DNA of 64,000 bases from Periplaneta americana (lineage: Eukaryota; Arthropoda; Insecta; Blattodea; Blattidae). Both the position numbers and the translations under genes were made by a program. Under the pieces are notes generated by a model. The model was not told the origin of the DNA and ran no database searches. It was given only the letters and a program-made list of their open reading frames with translations. The stretch is from assembly GCF_040183065.1 (NCBI RefSeq), contig NC_091119.1:68452392-68516391 (forward strand), read 5' to 3'. Of this stretch, positions 1 to 10,900 are shown piece by piece (within the stretch, counting starts at the first letter, position 1; the number at the start of each line of letters is the position of its first letter).

Positions 1-442
1 CGAAGTTCCTGGGCTAGGAAGGAGAGGCTTTCGGACTCTTTCTGTTCAGAATGTCTAATAGGGACACTATTGACTTCCCCTCATAGCTGCTACGCTTCGA
101 GAGACTGACGTTTGGAATGGTTTTGTTTAAAGTCTATAATATACTGTATTTGTATAATTGCAATGTTTGTTGTGTTTTAGTCGACATATAGAAAGTTGTT
201 TTGCCATTGGTTTTGCCATTGCGGATATGAAGAATGTTGTTAATGTAATTTTCATCCCCTATGTTCGTCTGTCTTCACTCTACAGGCATACTACGTTTAT
301 GATTTATGACCACTGTATAGCCTACTTCGTGTTTTTTCTAGAGTCCTAGACACGTGACCCTGTCCATCTTTACCAACAGATTTTGTCTATAAATAGCCAC
401 AACCACTTCGAAAATCATCATTAGTTTTTCAGTTCGATAGCT

Positions 443-1445
443 ATGGACGTCAAAGCCAAAGTAATTGCACTGATCGAGGAAGGCGGATTTAGTGCGGCGC
501 AAGCTGGAGAACGCTATGGAGTTGCGACTAGAATAGCGTCCAGATGGTGAGCGCAGTATCAAGAGCAAAGATACGTAACTCGTAAACCTTTTAGCGGAAG
601 ACCCAAGGCATCAACACCACAACAAGATCTTATGTTAATAGAACGTTCGAGGCACTTTCCATTTCACACTTCTAAAATGCTTGTTGCCGACACGGGATTT
701 CCTGCTTCCAACAGAACGGCTTCTAAAAGGCTCAATGGTGCCAATATTGCGCCGAGAAGAGTGGCGGTAAAGTTCTGACTGAAGACCATCGAATTGATCG
801 TGTCGCATTTTGCCAAATGCATTACAACTATCCATGGCAAGAGGTCATCTTTTCGAATGAGAAAGTGTTTATGAACCACAGCACAGGGCCAGTGCAAGTA
901 TATCGACCGAAACAATCCAAGAGATTTGACCCTGAATATGTGGTCCAGAGGCAACGCATTGGTCGTTTGTCCATGTCGATGTGGGGATGGATTTCTGGTT
1001 ATGGTGGCGGCGCGCTATGGAGGATTCATGGGCATATGAATGGGCATCAGTACACCAATATACTGGAAAATGTGATGCTACCTAGTGTGCGTGTGTTTCA
1101 GCCCGAAAACAAAATAAAATTCCAACACGACTTTTCTTCCGTACACACATGTGTTGCCGTGTAGCGGTGGTTCAACATTCACAGGGATGATGTCGTAGAG
1201 GTTCCATGGGTGCCAAAAAGTCCTGACTTAAATCCCATAGAAAATGTGGGGCGGAAGTGTAACGCGGTGTTAATGAACAACTACAGGGTCGGCGTCCTAG
1301 GTATACGGACGAATTGTGGGATCTCGTTTCAGATGCTTGGGATGATGTTGCATTGTCAGATAGATATATCCACAACCTTGTTAATTCTGTACATAGAAGA
1401 ATGCATACAGTGAACAATGCCAATGGTTTCTGGACAGATTATTAA
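443..1445 (+). pseudogene. Tc1/mariner-superfamily transposase, decayed
   Basis: Cut-and-paste transposase remnant. The start at 443 opens a helix-turn-helix-like N-terminus (MDVKAKVIALIEEGGFSAAQ), interrupted by an in-frame TGA about 35 codons in. The middle shows the DDE region, with EVIFSNEKVFM where the family has a first acidic residue, then WGWISGYGGG, then FQHDFSSVHT where DNxPxH is expected. A stop and frameshift near 1163 precede PKSPDLNPIENV, the hallmark Tc1 motif around the third catalytic acid. Several stops and the altered second catalytic block make it non-functional. The family call is firm from motif order; the subfamily is not assigned. I could not identify terminal inverted repeats. 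Confidence 0.8.
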
Positions 1446-1966
1446 GTCCAGAAGGAAACTATTGTATATCACTAGAGCTACATAGAAAGAAGAACATTTT
1501 AATTTGTGATAAAAAGAACATTCAATATTAATTATTTTACTTTAGGAATGTATATTTTCCCTTATTTTCAGAACTAAAGTAAATACTGTAGGTTTAAAAA
1601 TAGAATAAATAAATGAGTTATAGTAAACCGCTTATATAATCAAACGTTTCCTTAAATCGCACAAAAATTATTTCTAATTAACAAATCTATTTATGTTCCT
1701 CTTTCGTCACTATTATTAATTGTTTACCTAAATTAATTTATATATATTTATTTCAATTTATTTTAATGTTCACTTATACCGTTTGTATTGGATTACTTCA
1801 ATCAATTTATATTTATTCTACTTTATCTGACTGTTGACTTCTATATCGTCTTAGAACGAAGTTCCTATGTATTGTATCTTTCTCAATTTTGTTTACTCTT
1901 CGTCATATTGGCAGTCTGTTTTGCCAGGAAGATATTAAAATAAGAATAAACCATAAATAAATGTAG
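1446..1966. other. AT-rich gap, no gene seen
   Basis: AT-rich sequence without a supported coding region. It probably holds the 3' side of the Tc1-like element and unassigned intronic or intergenic DNA. Confidence 0.5.
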
Positions 1967-1967
1967 T

Positions 1968-2315
1968 ATGAATAATTTCAAGGGGAAATTGTTCCGGGGC
2001 CGGGTATCGATCCCAGGACCTCTGGTTGAACGTACCAGCGCTCTACCACTGAGCTACCCGGGAACTCCATTCGACACCGTCTCAACCTTTCCCTTTATAT
2101 CCACACAACTCGCATGGGCTGACGAAATGCCAGAGACCCACAACGAGTGCACACAAGCTCTGTGTGACTTGGAATTGTGGTTTTCTGTTAACGTACACAG
2201 TAACGTATATATTATGCAAATCTAGTCTTTCAGGTGAAGCTCCCTGTAAAGCAGATTTGAATAATTTCAATTCTGCTTTATAGGGAGCTTCACCTGAAAG
2301 ACTAGATTTGCATAA
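1968..2315 (-). repeat. tRNA-related SINE, family 1, with 5' hairpin
   Basis: Read on the minus strand, 2070 to 1997 forms a tRNA-like stretch: a box A-like TAGCTCAGTGGTAGAGC near 2059-2043 and a box B-like GGGATCGATACCC near 2014-2000, followed by a tail ending GAAATTATTC. About 240 bp of non-tRNA sequence lies on its 5' side. The 5' end is a near-perfect palindrome: 2213-2245 is the exact reverse complement of 2282-2314, and pairing extends inward. The copy at 7059-10146 shows the same order but lacks one hairpin arm. The position of the tRNA-like part in the 3' half is unusual for a SINE. The paired tRNA arms are imperfect, so it is not a tRNA gene. Confidence 0.75.
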
Positions 2316-2332
2316 ATGTAGTATGTCTATAG

Positions 2333-2539
2333 CAGCTGTGCCCAATACTAAAGTTTCAAACTTAAAATTAAAAAAAAATATTTGAACAGACCTGTATTAT
2401 TAATTAATATAAATTACAATAATCACTAATTAGCAAGACATTTATGTAAATAATTTATTATTGGACGATGTCTGTGGCCCTCCAATAATATATTTTTTTT
2501 AATATTGGCCCGCAGTATTCATAAGGTTGAGCATCCCTG
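2333..2539. mobile_element. hAT-type MITE with perfect 8-bp TSD
   Basis: A 207-bp non-coding element bounded by imperfect inverted ends, CAGCTGTGCCCAA at the left and TTGAGCATCCCTG at the right. The 8-bp sequence GTCTATAG occurs exactly on both sides (2325-2332 and 2540-2547). CAG...CTG ends and an 8-bp duplication are the hAT signature. It carries no ORF and must have been moved in trans. Confidence 0.85.
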
Positions 2540-2646
2540 GTCTATAGACTAAAGAGAGACGAACAGAGGAGATGATAATGAAATCAGTAACATTCCTCAT
2601 ACCCGCAATGGTAAAAACAATGAAATAACAAATTTCTGTAGAATAT

Positions 2647-3520
2647 AATATAACATAAATATTTATTTTTTATTCAGACTAAATGACTTATCAGTGTTTT
2701 AAAGAAGATCAATAAAATTTATAAAATATATATTCATTGAAGTTGAGGTTAAAATAATGCTAACGTTTTGCGCCTATTGGCATCTTCAGGCACTTGAGCC
2801 AACAATATCATGTGATACATTAATTTACAGTAAAAGGCATGGCTGTTGAATATATACATTAATCAATCTTAAAACTAACAGATTAAAATCATTTGTGCAA
2901 ATTAAATGATAAACTATAGTTGAGTTAATTATTGTTTTGATATGTATGATAGTTGAATTAATTATCCTCATCTCTACTTAAATTTACGACAATAATTAAA
3001 ACAACTATAGGACACAAAGATTAAATTGTAGATTTAAAATGGATTCAAATAAAATAAAATATTACCTTGTAATAAAAATTGATTAGGCCTACTTCTATAA
3101 TGTCTTATTAATGCTTACATTTGATCGTATAATTTTACCAATTACTGGTATGTGCCGTTATTGATGTAATTATATGTATTATAATGATATAATCTTATGG
3201 TTCTTATTGATTCCAATATTAAACTTCATATTGAGTGGACGTCGAAATAATTTCAGATGGTTGAAACGTAGAATGCAGGTATGACTTTCAACAGGAAGTT
3301 GAGCTGTTCATGATGCAATTCGTTCTATAATATATACGTATCGTAAGTAACTAATATAAGATATTGCTCAAATGCCTAAAGGTGGTAATAGGCGAAAACG
3401 TTAGCATTATTTTAACCTTTAACTTCAATGAATATTTATATTTATACATTTTATTGATCTTTTTTTAAAACACTGATAAGTCATTTAGACTGAATAACAA
3501 ATAAATATTTATGTTATATT
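2647..3520. mobile_element. Fold-back element with 134-bp inverted arms
   Basis: The left arm (2647-2780) and right arm (3387-3520) are reverse complements at roughly 90% identity. They flank about 600 bp of AT-rich unique sequence without an ORF. The inner end of each arm carries a hammerhead-like motif (minus strand 2759-2789; plus strand 3374-3404). The arrangement matches the smaller element at 17507-17731. I did not find a convincing target duplication. It could be a MITE or an inverted dimer of a Penelope-type terminal repeat. Confidence 0.7.
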
Positions 3521-3761
3521 GTATTGTATATTGACTTATCTGAAAATTACTACTACAATGCTTACTAAGAAAATTTTTGTAGGCCTATGTCGACAAGAAC
3601 ACAAGAGTTTCAACCTTATGGAATATGAACAGAAACAGTCCGAAATCCTCTCCTTCCGAGACCAGCAACGTTGGGGGGAGTAAACAGTATCCCTCTTAGA
3701 TACTCTGTACTGTGATAATTACAAAAAAAACCGGCGTAAGTAACATTACGAGTTTTGCTGC
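3521..3761. repeat. Inverted copy of the window's first 90 bases
   Basis: Read on the minus strand, about 3712-3620 resembles positions 5-90 of the window, including GGAAGGAGAGG and TTTCGGACT. The match is a diverged short repeat in opposite orientation. No coding sequence is seen. Confidence 0.45.
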
Positions 3762-4185
3762 TCATCGGCCAGATTTTTCTTCTGTGACTGTACACAGTAA
3801 TGTCACTAACACATTAAACTGCTGAAAACTTTTTTTCAGCATTGAATTAGTACTCAATAGTTTTGCAAGTTCACTCATGGTTTTATTTCTAAACTCTTTA
3901 CTGCTGTACACTACAATCAGCTCATTTTTCAATCGAATGATGTCGAAAAATTTTCCATATGTATCTATGAGATTTTGAAAGCAACTTTCTGGGAATTGGT
4001 TAGTATATTTTTCATAGTTTTGAGGCGACAATAAATTTAAAAATTTCAGTTTAGAATAATCTTGAAATCTTACATCCAAGTGGTTATCAATATTATCAAA
4101 CACTTCGCAATAGATGCGTTTATAGTTGATATTTTTTCTCTTCAGAGGCTCACCTACTTGAGACACGGTTTCTTGGAAAACCCCT
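3762..4185 (-). pseudogene. hAT transposase C-terminal fragment (ZMYM-like)
   Basis: A 134-residue open stretch aligns by eye, residue pattern for residue pattern, with the middle of the hAT transposase at 7389-8594. Shared features are a YRxIYxEVFDNID/LYYSILDRM block, FQDYSKL, a QFPE/NFPNEA block and IRLKNELxVxYSS. It ends before the hAT dimerisation motif, where the sequence drifts to LLCTVTEEKSG. It is an isolated, truncated remnant of the same or a sister family, with no detectable ends. Confidence 0.7.
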
Positions 4186-5480
4186 TCATAATCGTGAAAG
4201 AAATTTTGTTGAAACTTAAAAACTGTGGGCCAAGGACTAAAACAATCAAATTTCAGTAATTGTAATTGTTGTGTAATGTCTCATTTAAAAGACTGACAAT
4301 ATTCAGAGACATTGAGGTGATGACAGAGTGGTAAATGATAATAGAGCATTGAAAATGTGATGTGGTTGTTTTGCACAGAATTTCATACTGACATGGCACA
4401 AAGACATACGTCCCAAGGGCCGCACCATGTGTTGGGACGTGTCAGATGTACAGAACAAGGCTGCAGTGAACTTATTCCCCTGTCATGGCATGCAGGGAAA
4501 TCAGCTGTGGCGATACAATCCGGTGAGCTAATTGTGCCTTCGAATTCTATTTTATAATTGAATCAGGAATTTTCAAAAGGGACTAAGTCTGGAAAAGTAA
4601 ATTTGAAGAAAACGACAAAAAACCTTTTGTATGGATCTGGATATATAACAGTCCAAACATGTTGATACACAATTTAAATGTGTACATTCTAAAGGACTTC
4701 GTTCCTTTTAATGCTGAAATCCAAGAAGAGTGTATGGAGACCCAGAAATGGGCATAAACTCAATTTACAAAAAATATGGACTTGGTCCCTTTTTCAAATT
4801 CCTCATTCAATTCTTTCTGTCATATATGAGGAGCTCACAACCAGAGTGGATCAAGTCTACCAGTGGTCAGTTTGTGGATTAATGCAATCTCAGATGACGA
4901 AAACTTAGATTTATTCATTGCCTTAACAAACTAAGTCAATAACTCATTTGTTACTCCAGAGAGGGCAGCATTTCCTATGGAAAGTGAAGGTTGCTAAGCA
5001 TGAGTCAGGTACTTTTAAGACTCAATTTCTCAAAATTATTCCAGAAGGACTTGGTCCACTCTGGTTGTGAACCCTTCATATATTTTTACATTAATTTCTT
5101 TATTGACTACTAGAGTTCCACGAAAAATTTACTGGTCTCATTTCTTGCCCACGTCAAATGTAGCTCTATCAGTCATCATTTTCAACCATGAACGCATCAT
5201 GGTAGGTAATGAATTCGGTGTTAAGAGATACTTCTGTCTCATACACAGAATTCTTTTAACTGCCAGACTCATAGAATCCATGATGGTTGGAATGACCATA
5301 ACCAAATTTGTTACCAACTGACTGATCATCAAGCTACTTGTTTATATATTAATTAGTTCCTTCAGTCCTTCCTCTGTTCTTTACTTTGTTAGTTCACTTA
5401 TTTATCTATCCATTAAGGTAAGATTAGAGACCTTGTATTACCAGTGTTAAATTCACCATCTTTAAGTACCCTTATCACAG
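4186..5480. other. Unassigned repeat-like sequence
   Basis: No recognised gene. The only structure I see is an imperfect inverted repeat: 4821-4857 (around CAACCAGAGTGGATCAAGTC) pairs with 5049-5085 (around GACTTGGTCCACTCTGGTTG). It suggests a short non-autonomous element of about 265 bp. Short open frames here have no family resemblance I can name. Confidence 0.4.
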
Positions 5481-5589
5481 AATGTGTTACAGATATGTCT
5501 GTGAATATTTTAAACTGATTCTTTGTTATCTTAAAAGTGCTGAGCTCTTGTGAAAATTGTGAAAATAATAAGTTATGACTTTCTACTAC

Positions 5590-6415
5590 ATATGCACTTT
5601 CTTCCTGTCTGTCCTATGTAAAAATGTGGACAACTATTGCATTTTAGTTTGTAAGCCCCAGTTGAATTATATTTATTTGAATGTTTGATGTGATTATTTA
5701 GATATTTCTGTGTTGTGTTTTTGTTTTGTACCTATGCTATCTTGTGTTTTAGTTTTCTGAATGAAGTTGCAATTTTGTAAGTATTGATATTGTGATATGT
5801 TAATGTTATGTATTTATTCTCACGCGGTGTTTGTGTTGGTTTGTTCTGTTTTTGTTTTGTCTTTTTTATTAGTGTATCTATCATGTTAGGATTATATCCA
5901 TTGTCTTGTGCTATATATTTTATTGTGTTTAGTTCTTCAGTATAGTTGTCATTGTTCATAGGTATGTTAAATATTAATCTGTATGTCATTGTATGGAAAG
6001 CTGCATGTTTATGTTGTATAGGATAGTTCGATGAATTCTGTATGTGTGTTGTAGTTGTGGTTTCCTGTATATTTTGAATTCATGTCTATTATTTGTTTTG
6101 GTTATGGTGATGTCTAAGAAATTTATAGCTTGGTTATGTTCTGTTTCTATTGTATACTTTAATTTGAGATGTATTTTGTTGAGTTGTTGATGTAGGTTTT
6201 CTATTTGTCTTTTGTTTCCATTATATAGGACTATTATGTCATCTACATATCGATGCCAGTACATTATTCTCTCTGCGTGTTTGTTGTTGTCAGTGTTTAG
6301 TATGTGTGTTTGTTCTATATTATGAATGAAGATTTCAGCTAATATACTTGATATAGGTGAACCCATTGGTAATCCTTCAGTTTGTGTATAATATTTATTG
6401 TTATGTGTGAAATAA
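5590..6415 (-). pseudogene. Penelope-like element: RT plus GIY-YIG endonuclease
   Basis: Read on the minus strand, this has the reverse transcriptase core of a Penelope-like element: GLPMGSPISSILAEIF, then YRYVDD-type catalytic motif written here as HRYVDDIIVL, then NFLDITI and IYRKP. It continues through a linker into CNSCPHFYIGQTGRK at about 5650-5590, the signature of a GIY-YIG endonuclease domain. RT followed by GIY-YIG is specific to this retroelement group. The 5' half is absent and frames shift near 6000 and 5735, so it is dead. Its 5' boundary meets the LINE ORF at about 6403-6415, so it is probably a 5'-truncated insertion into that LINE. Confidence 0.8.
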
Positions 6416-7047
6416 TTTTGTTTTGTAATAATCTTTCTTTAATGTTTCTAAATCTTTTGTCCAGAAAGGTTTGTAGTTTGGGATCTTTCCTCGGGGCACC
6501 CATTTCTTTGCTGCTTTTAGCATAGTTGCACAAATTATGTCGTTACATTTGTCTGGGGATTCGTTCATATTAATGGAGAGGTTATTTTCTAGATCTTCTC
6601 TAAATTTAGTCCAATTGGATTTTTTAAAATTCCAAGAACATCTGTTATAAGATTTGTTTGTAGGTTTCTGATGTAGTAAAATAGAAGTAGCAATGATTTT
6701 GTGGCCAAGTCCAGGGTCTTCCAGAACTTTCCTGCTTGCCTTGTTATATATGTCTGAAGATATTAGAGTTAAATCTGGATTAGATGTTCCATGGGAATGA
6801 AGATATGTTGGAGGGTCTTCTGGGTTGAATAATAATTGGATTGATTGGGTGTTAAGAAAATCTTCTATTGAATGGCCAACAGAATTGATGCCTAAATATC
6901 CCCATTCTTTAGAATGACCACTGAAGTCTCCAATTATGAGAGTCTTTGGTGTAACTACTATATTGTCCAAATTGGGTTTGTTATTAGGGGGTTATATATG
7001 CTATACATTTTGAAGTGTTATTTATCCGAAGTTCTATTTTACAAATT
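6403..7047 (-). pseudogene. LINE A: endonuclease C-terminus and RT linker
   Basis: The second half of an APE-type endonuclease domain. LIIGDFSGHSKEWGY corresponds to the conserved GDFNxH block, NPDLTLISS to the NPDL/SD block, and GLGHKIIATSI stands where SDHxxI is expected, so the last catalytic Asp-His pair is damaged. A W-N-F-K-K-S-N-W linker follows, then KKWVPRGKIPNYKPFWTKDL, typical of the stretch before a LINE reverse transcriptase. The first half of the same domain lies at 10147-10506, separated by a SINE carrying a hAT insertion. A TTCAGATTTGT duplication on either side of the SINE supports the original continuity. Confidence 0.8.
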
Positions 7048-7296
7048 TCAGATTTGTGAATAATTTCAAAGGAAAAATTGTTCCTGGGCCAGGTATCGAT
7101 CCTGGGACCCTTCGCTTAGCGCATGAATGCTCTACCGATTGAGCTACTCCAGGAACTATACAAGACACCGTCACAATTCTTCCCTTTAAGTCCACACAAC
7201 TCAAATGGTTTGACAAGACGCCAGAAACCCAACTTTGAGTGCACACAATTCTGTGTGACTTAAATTGTGGCTTTCTGTTAACGTACCTACAGCAAC

Positions 7297-10066
7297 CAGT
7301 GGCATATACTGGTTTAAGGGTCTGGGCTACCACTGACCCTATTATTACACAAAATATATTTTAAAATCCCTATAATAAAATTCCTTACCTATTTATATGT
7401 GAATTCCAGACGTCTTGATTGGGACGAAAATACTTTGATGACTTCGTCATTGAAATTACAGTTGGGCCACTTGCGAAGTTTCTGTAGAAATGACTTTTCA
7501 ATGGACATCAGTGCCAAGCCGGATAAACGTTCTTGTGTATGAGTTGATCTACAGTAGGATTTTATTCTCTTCAACACAGAAAATGTTCTTTCTACCAATG
7601 CTGACGTAGCTGGTATTGTCACAATTAATGTTGCCAATTTAAGGACTTCAGGAATAACTTGGTTCAGCTGGTTTTCATATATGGCAGATAATATTTCGTG
7701 GATAGGTTTGTTCGAAAAATCAAAGACTTCTGCTGAATATATTACGCTTAATTTATTTTTCAAACGTACTTGATCAAAGTGACTGTTATAGGACTGAAAT
7801 AATTTGTTTAGTGCCTCATTCGGGAAGTTTTCTCTATAAGCAAAAAATTTTTGAGAATCTATAAGCTTTCCATAATCAGAAAATCTGTCAGTAATTTCCA
7901 TGTGCATACGATCTAGTATGCTGTAGTACAGCTGCCTGTATTTCAATTCATCATCTCCTTTTCTTCGCTTTAATGGTGGTTCCATTGTATTGGCTGAAGA
8001 ATTTTCATTTTCCATATTACTCCATATGGACGGAAACCCACTACGTCTGAACTCGGATATAGTATTTTTTAACTTTGATACCTCTTGCAAGCAGTATGCT
8101 ATGTCTAGACTTTTTGTCTGAAGAATATTGTAGAGCACATCTGTATGTGCAAACACTCTAGCATAGACTTCAAGAAGAAATATATTCTGAAACTGTGTGA
8201 AAAAATACAAATATCCTTGAGCCTGCACAATTACATCATCATCATCCCAGTTTTCTTCAGAGTCATTACAAATGATATTTTCAAAGAAAGCAGTCAGTTG
8301 TTCTCTGTATTCCTTTACTGTATTTACAAGCCGAGATGTAAAATTCCATCTAGTTGGTGCTATTTTTGGGAGTTTCTTTTTCATAAATTCCTTGAGTTTT
8401 CCTGATCTTTTAGGAGATGATGAGAAAAATGCAGCTAAACCCGACTGTGTTTTGAAAAAAATGCGGCATTCTGGGATGGATGAAATAGTTTGTTGCAAAA
8501 CTAAATTGAGAACATGGCTGTAACAATGGACAAATAGTGCTTGAGGATACTTTTCTTGAACTTTCGTTTTTAAGCCATTAATATTTCCCGCCATAACTGA
8601 AGCACCATCGTATGTCTGTGCAATTAACTTATTGCCGACATTGTAGCTATTCTGCTATAACACCTTCCACATGCTGAAACAAAGCAGCAGCAGTTTTGTC
8701 CGAACTGACATTTGTGAATCCTATAAACCGTTCTTGAACATTGGCAGTACTGTCGACGTATCTTAAAACAGTGGACAATTGACTCTGATCACTTGTCATC
8801 AACAACAATGGCCACAAAAGGTGCTTCCTCTATTTCAGATTTTATGTTCTTTATCATAACCCCACTTATAGCAAATATTAAGTAATTCTGAATTGCGGGA
8901 GAAGTACCACGAAATACTGTTGAACTCTCAAGATGATTGGCCAGTAAATGGTCAAATTCACTTAAGGAACTTGAATATTCAATATAATTTCTTCTATTGT
9001 CTGATTCCACACTCTCATTATGATCCCAAAAAGCCAATTCTTGTTTTCCTAGGAAGTAGACTGCGTTAATAAGACGCAGTAAAATCTCCCGATTTCTTTT
9101 CACAAGAGCATTGTGTGGTTGATGTGTAGAGCTTTTTGCTTATCTAGCTGTAAATCAATTCTTGTCTTCCCAAAGTTTGCAAAGTTCATGCTACTACAAA
9201 TATGAGCTTTTGATTTGTCGTGTTTTAGGACTGCCGTTCGAAGGGAGTTCATGTTAGAAAACTCCTCTTTTGACCACACATTAGTTTCGCGGCTAAATAA
9301 CAAACATGGCCAGCAAAATAGTTTAGACAGTTTAGAGCTACCACACAACCAATTCCACTTACCATATGATGTTGAAGTGAAATGGCGTGTGTACTCACGC
9401 TGTTTTTCTTTTACGTTCATGGACAAATTTAACTCAGGAGTTGGGTCTTTCCATTTTCACAATTTCAACTTTCTCGTTGTATGTACGACGGTTAAAAGGC
9501 ACTTTTATTAAACCTTCTATTACACAGTCATTTTCAACACAAACCTCTCCAGAAACTTGTTCTGTCATATTTTTCACAATATCACTTAATTGGGAAATTA
9601 AAAACTTCATAATTCACAATTAATATAACTCTTAGACACTCGAACAAATCACAAATTTAAAATACTGAACTGCAAGAACACAATCACATTCATGAGCTAG
9701 CGTACTAAGCCTATTGTTGCTTCGCACCTTCGAAGAAACCGATCACGAGAGCAGCAACTCACCCGGCCTACACTGCACGATAGAAACAGGTAGCGGGGGA
9801 CAGGCAGTTGTGCGACAGGACTGCGTGAGCGGAACGGTCACAGGCTACCCCTCGTAGCAGCGGTTTCTGCAGTGATGCCGCCTTGACAACTTGTTTCTTT
9901 TCGAGAGCAGAGAGTGCATATAAATCTAACAATTGCTTTAATTTTAATTACTGTGGTAAAACTAATAATACAAAATTATTACATTATGCTATATTATAAA
10001 CTTTTTCTTTTGTAATTTCCTTGGGCTACCGCCGGTAGCCCCGGTAGTCCACAAAATACGCCCCTG
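7297..10066 (-). mobile_element. hAT transposon, near full length, 2.77 kb
   Basis: The ends are CAGTGGCATATACTGG at the left and ACAAAATACGCCCCTG at the right, inverted to one another in their outer bases. The flanks ACAGCAAC (7289-7296) and AGAGCAAC (10067-10074) agree at 7 of 8 positions, the expected 8-bp hAT duplication. A short palindrome GGGCTACCGCCGGTAGCC lies just inside the right end. The interior holds one minus-strand transposase pseudogene and a GC-richer 5' region at 9700-9890. A deletion derivative of this element is at 47585-47779. Confidence 0.85.
7389..9610 (-). pseudogene. hAT transposase (TTF-type finger, DUF4371, dimerisation)
   Basis: The chosen start is the ATG at 9610, which opens MKFLISQLSDIVKNM. 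After a frameshift near 9440 comes a TTF-type zinc-finger block (RHFTSTSYGKWNWLCGS, FCWPCLLF, HDKSKAH). It continues into a DUF4371-like RNase H segment ending FVAIVVDD at 8789, where the first catalytic acid would sit, then YDGASVMAGN near 8600 for the second. A 401-codon open stretch (8594-7389) carries FVHCYSHVLNLVLQQ, APTRWNFTSRL, and the C-terminal dimerisation block PATSALVERTFSVLKRIK with the third catalytic Glu. At least three frameshifts (about 9440, 9100, 8700-8600) break it. The family resembles ZMYM1-like hAT proteins. The long intact C-terminal part suggests a fairly recent death. Confidence 0.85.
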
Positions 10067-10146
10067 AGAGCAACAAATATATTATTCAAGCCTGCTTCAC
10101 AGGGAGCTTCTACCTGAAAGACAGATTTGCATAATATATTCGTTAC

Positions 10147-10560
10147 TTCAGATTTGTCTTCCTTAGTCATTTGTTTAACAATGTTAAAGGTTGAAGTTAT
10201 TCCTCTTTTGATGCCAACTAGTATGCCACTAGTTCTTTGTCTTGCTTTAGGTTGTAGAAATGTATTGTAGTTCTTGAAAACAAAGAACTGTAATTTTTGA
10301 GCTGTAACATTGGCTTCCATTATTGCAAACATATCAATGTCTTTATCTATTAGAATTTTATGTATTTCAGTTTTCTTGGTTTGATTAAGGCCTCCAGCAT
10401 TCCACTGTAAGACCTTCAGCTGAGGTAGAATTATATTGTGTTTTGTCTTGTTATGTGATGCTAAAATAATCCCCATCCGGAGATCCAAATGAGGGGACTT
10501 TTTCACCTCCGGAATATTTTACTTCGGATTGTATTTGTCATTTGAGCATGTTGGATGGTC
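10147..10560 (-). pseudogene. LINE A: endonuclease N-terminus and 5' leader
   Basis: The frame from 10506 contains LKVLQWNAGGLNQTKK, the opening strand of a jockey-type APE endonuclease, then MFAIMEANVT with the catalytic Glu in the expected EA/ET position, and RTSGILVGIKRG. The ORF leaves LINE sequence at the SINE boundary (10147). The region just 5' holds a CCGGAGATCC...GGGGGACT leader that recurs at 23890-23930 in LINE B, so LINE A and LINE B belong to the same or sister families. Confidence 0.8.
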
Positions 10561-10900
10561 GTTTTTTTCTATGTTCATTAAACATAGTTCAGGGGGCACC
10601 ACGAGAAGGCGACCATCATCACCCCCAGAACACCAATATAGCGCAACATATTGTTGTGGCGGAAGTCTAGCCTTGTTTCATACTGAGATTTAGTGAATTG
10701 ATATCTCCTCTCTAGTCCCCCTCAAGCTTCCGAGTCAAGGTCGTAGCCATGCCTTTAGAGGTTTAGAGACTTCTGCCACAAATCTCACACCAAACTCTGC
10801 ATCCTGGAATGACTGCCAACAAGGATGTGAGTGAAAACCAAGTGTTACGATACATCATTATTGCAAACTTATAGACCTATTGTTACTAGGTATAATAACT
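10561..10900. other. Probable LINE leader sequence, no gene
   Basis: Non-coding sequence containing GGGGGCACCACGAGAAGGCG and a run of C-rich blocks. It probably represents 5' untranslated sequence of LINE A on the minus strand, grading into the plus-strand LINE C. I see no independent gene. Confidence 0.4.

Larger units (their letters stand above)
7059..10146 (-). mobile_element. SINE family 1 copy inserted in LINE A, split by hAT
   Basis: The SINE occupies 7059-7296 and 10075-10146, and the segment between is a hAT transposon. Its minus-strand order is 5' head (GCAAATCT...CTTTCAGGT...GAAGCTCCCTGTGAAGCAGG), body, tRNA-like part at about 7158-7082, then a tail ending GAAATTATTC. The target sequence TTCAGATTTGT appears just outside both ends (about 7048-7058 and 10147-10157), an 11-bp target duplication that fits L1- or jockey-type priming. 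Here the 5' head is single-armed, unlike the hairpin at 2213-2314. Confidence 0.75.

Noticed and set aside
1997-2070. tRNA gene on the minus strand
   Set aside because: It is the tRNA-like part of SINE family 1, also present at 7082-7158.
4357-4557. Small Cys/His-rich protein
   Set aside because: No conserved spacing of metal ligands and no start or splice support.
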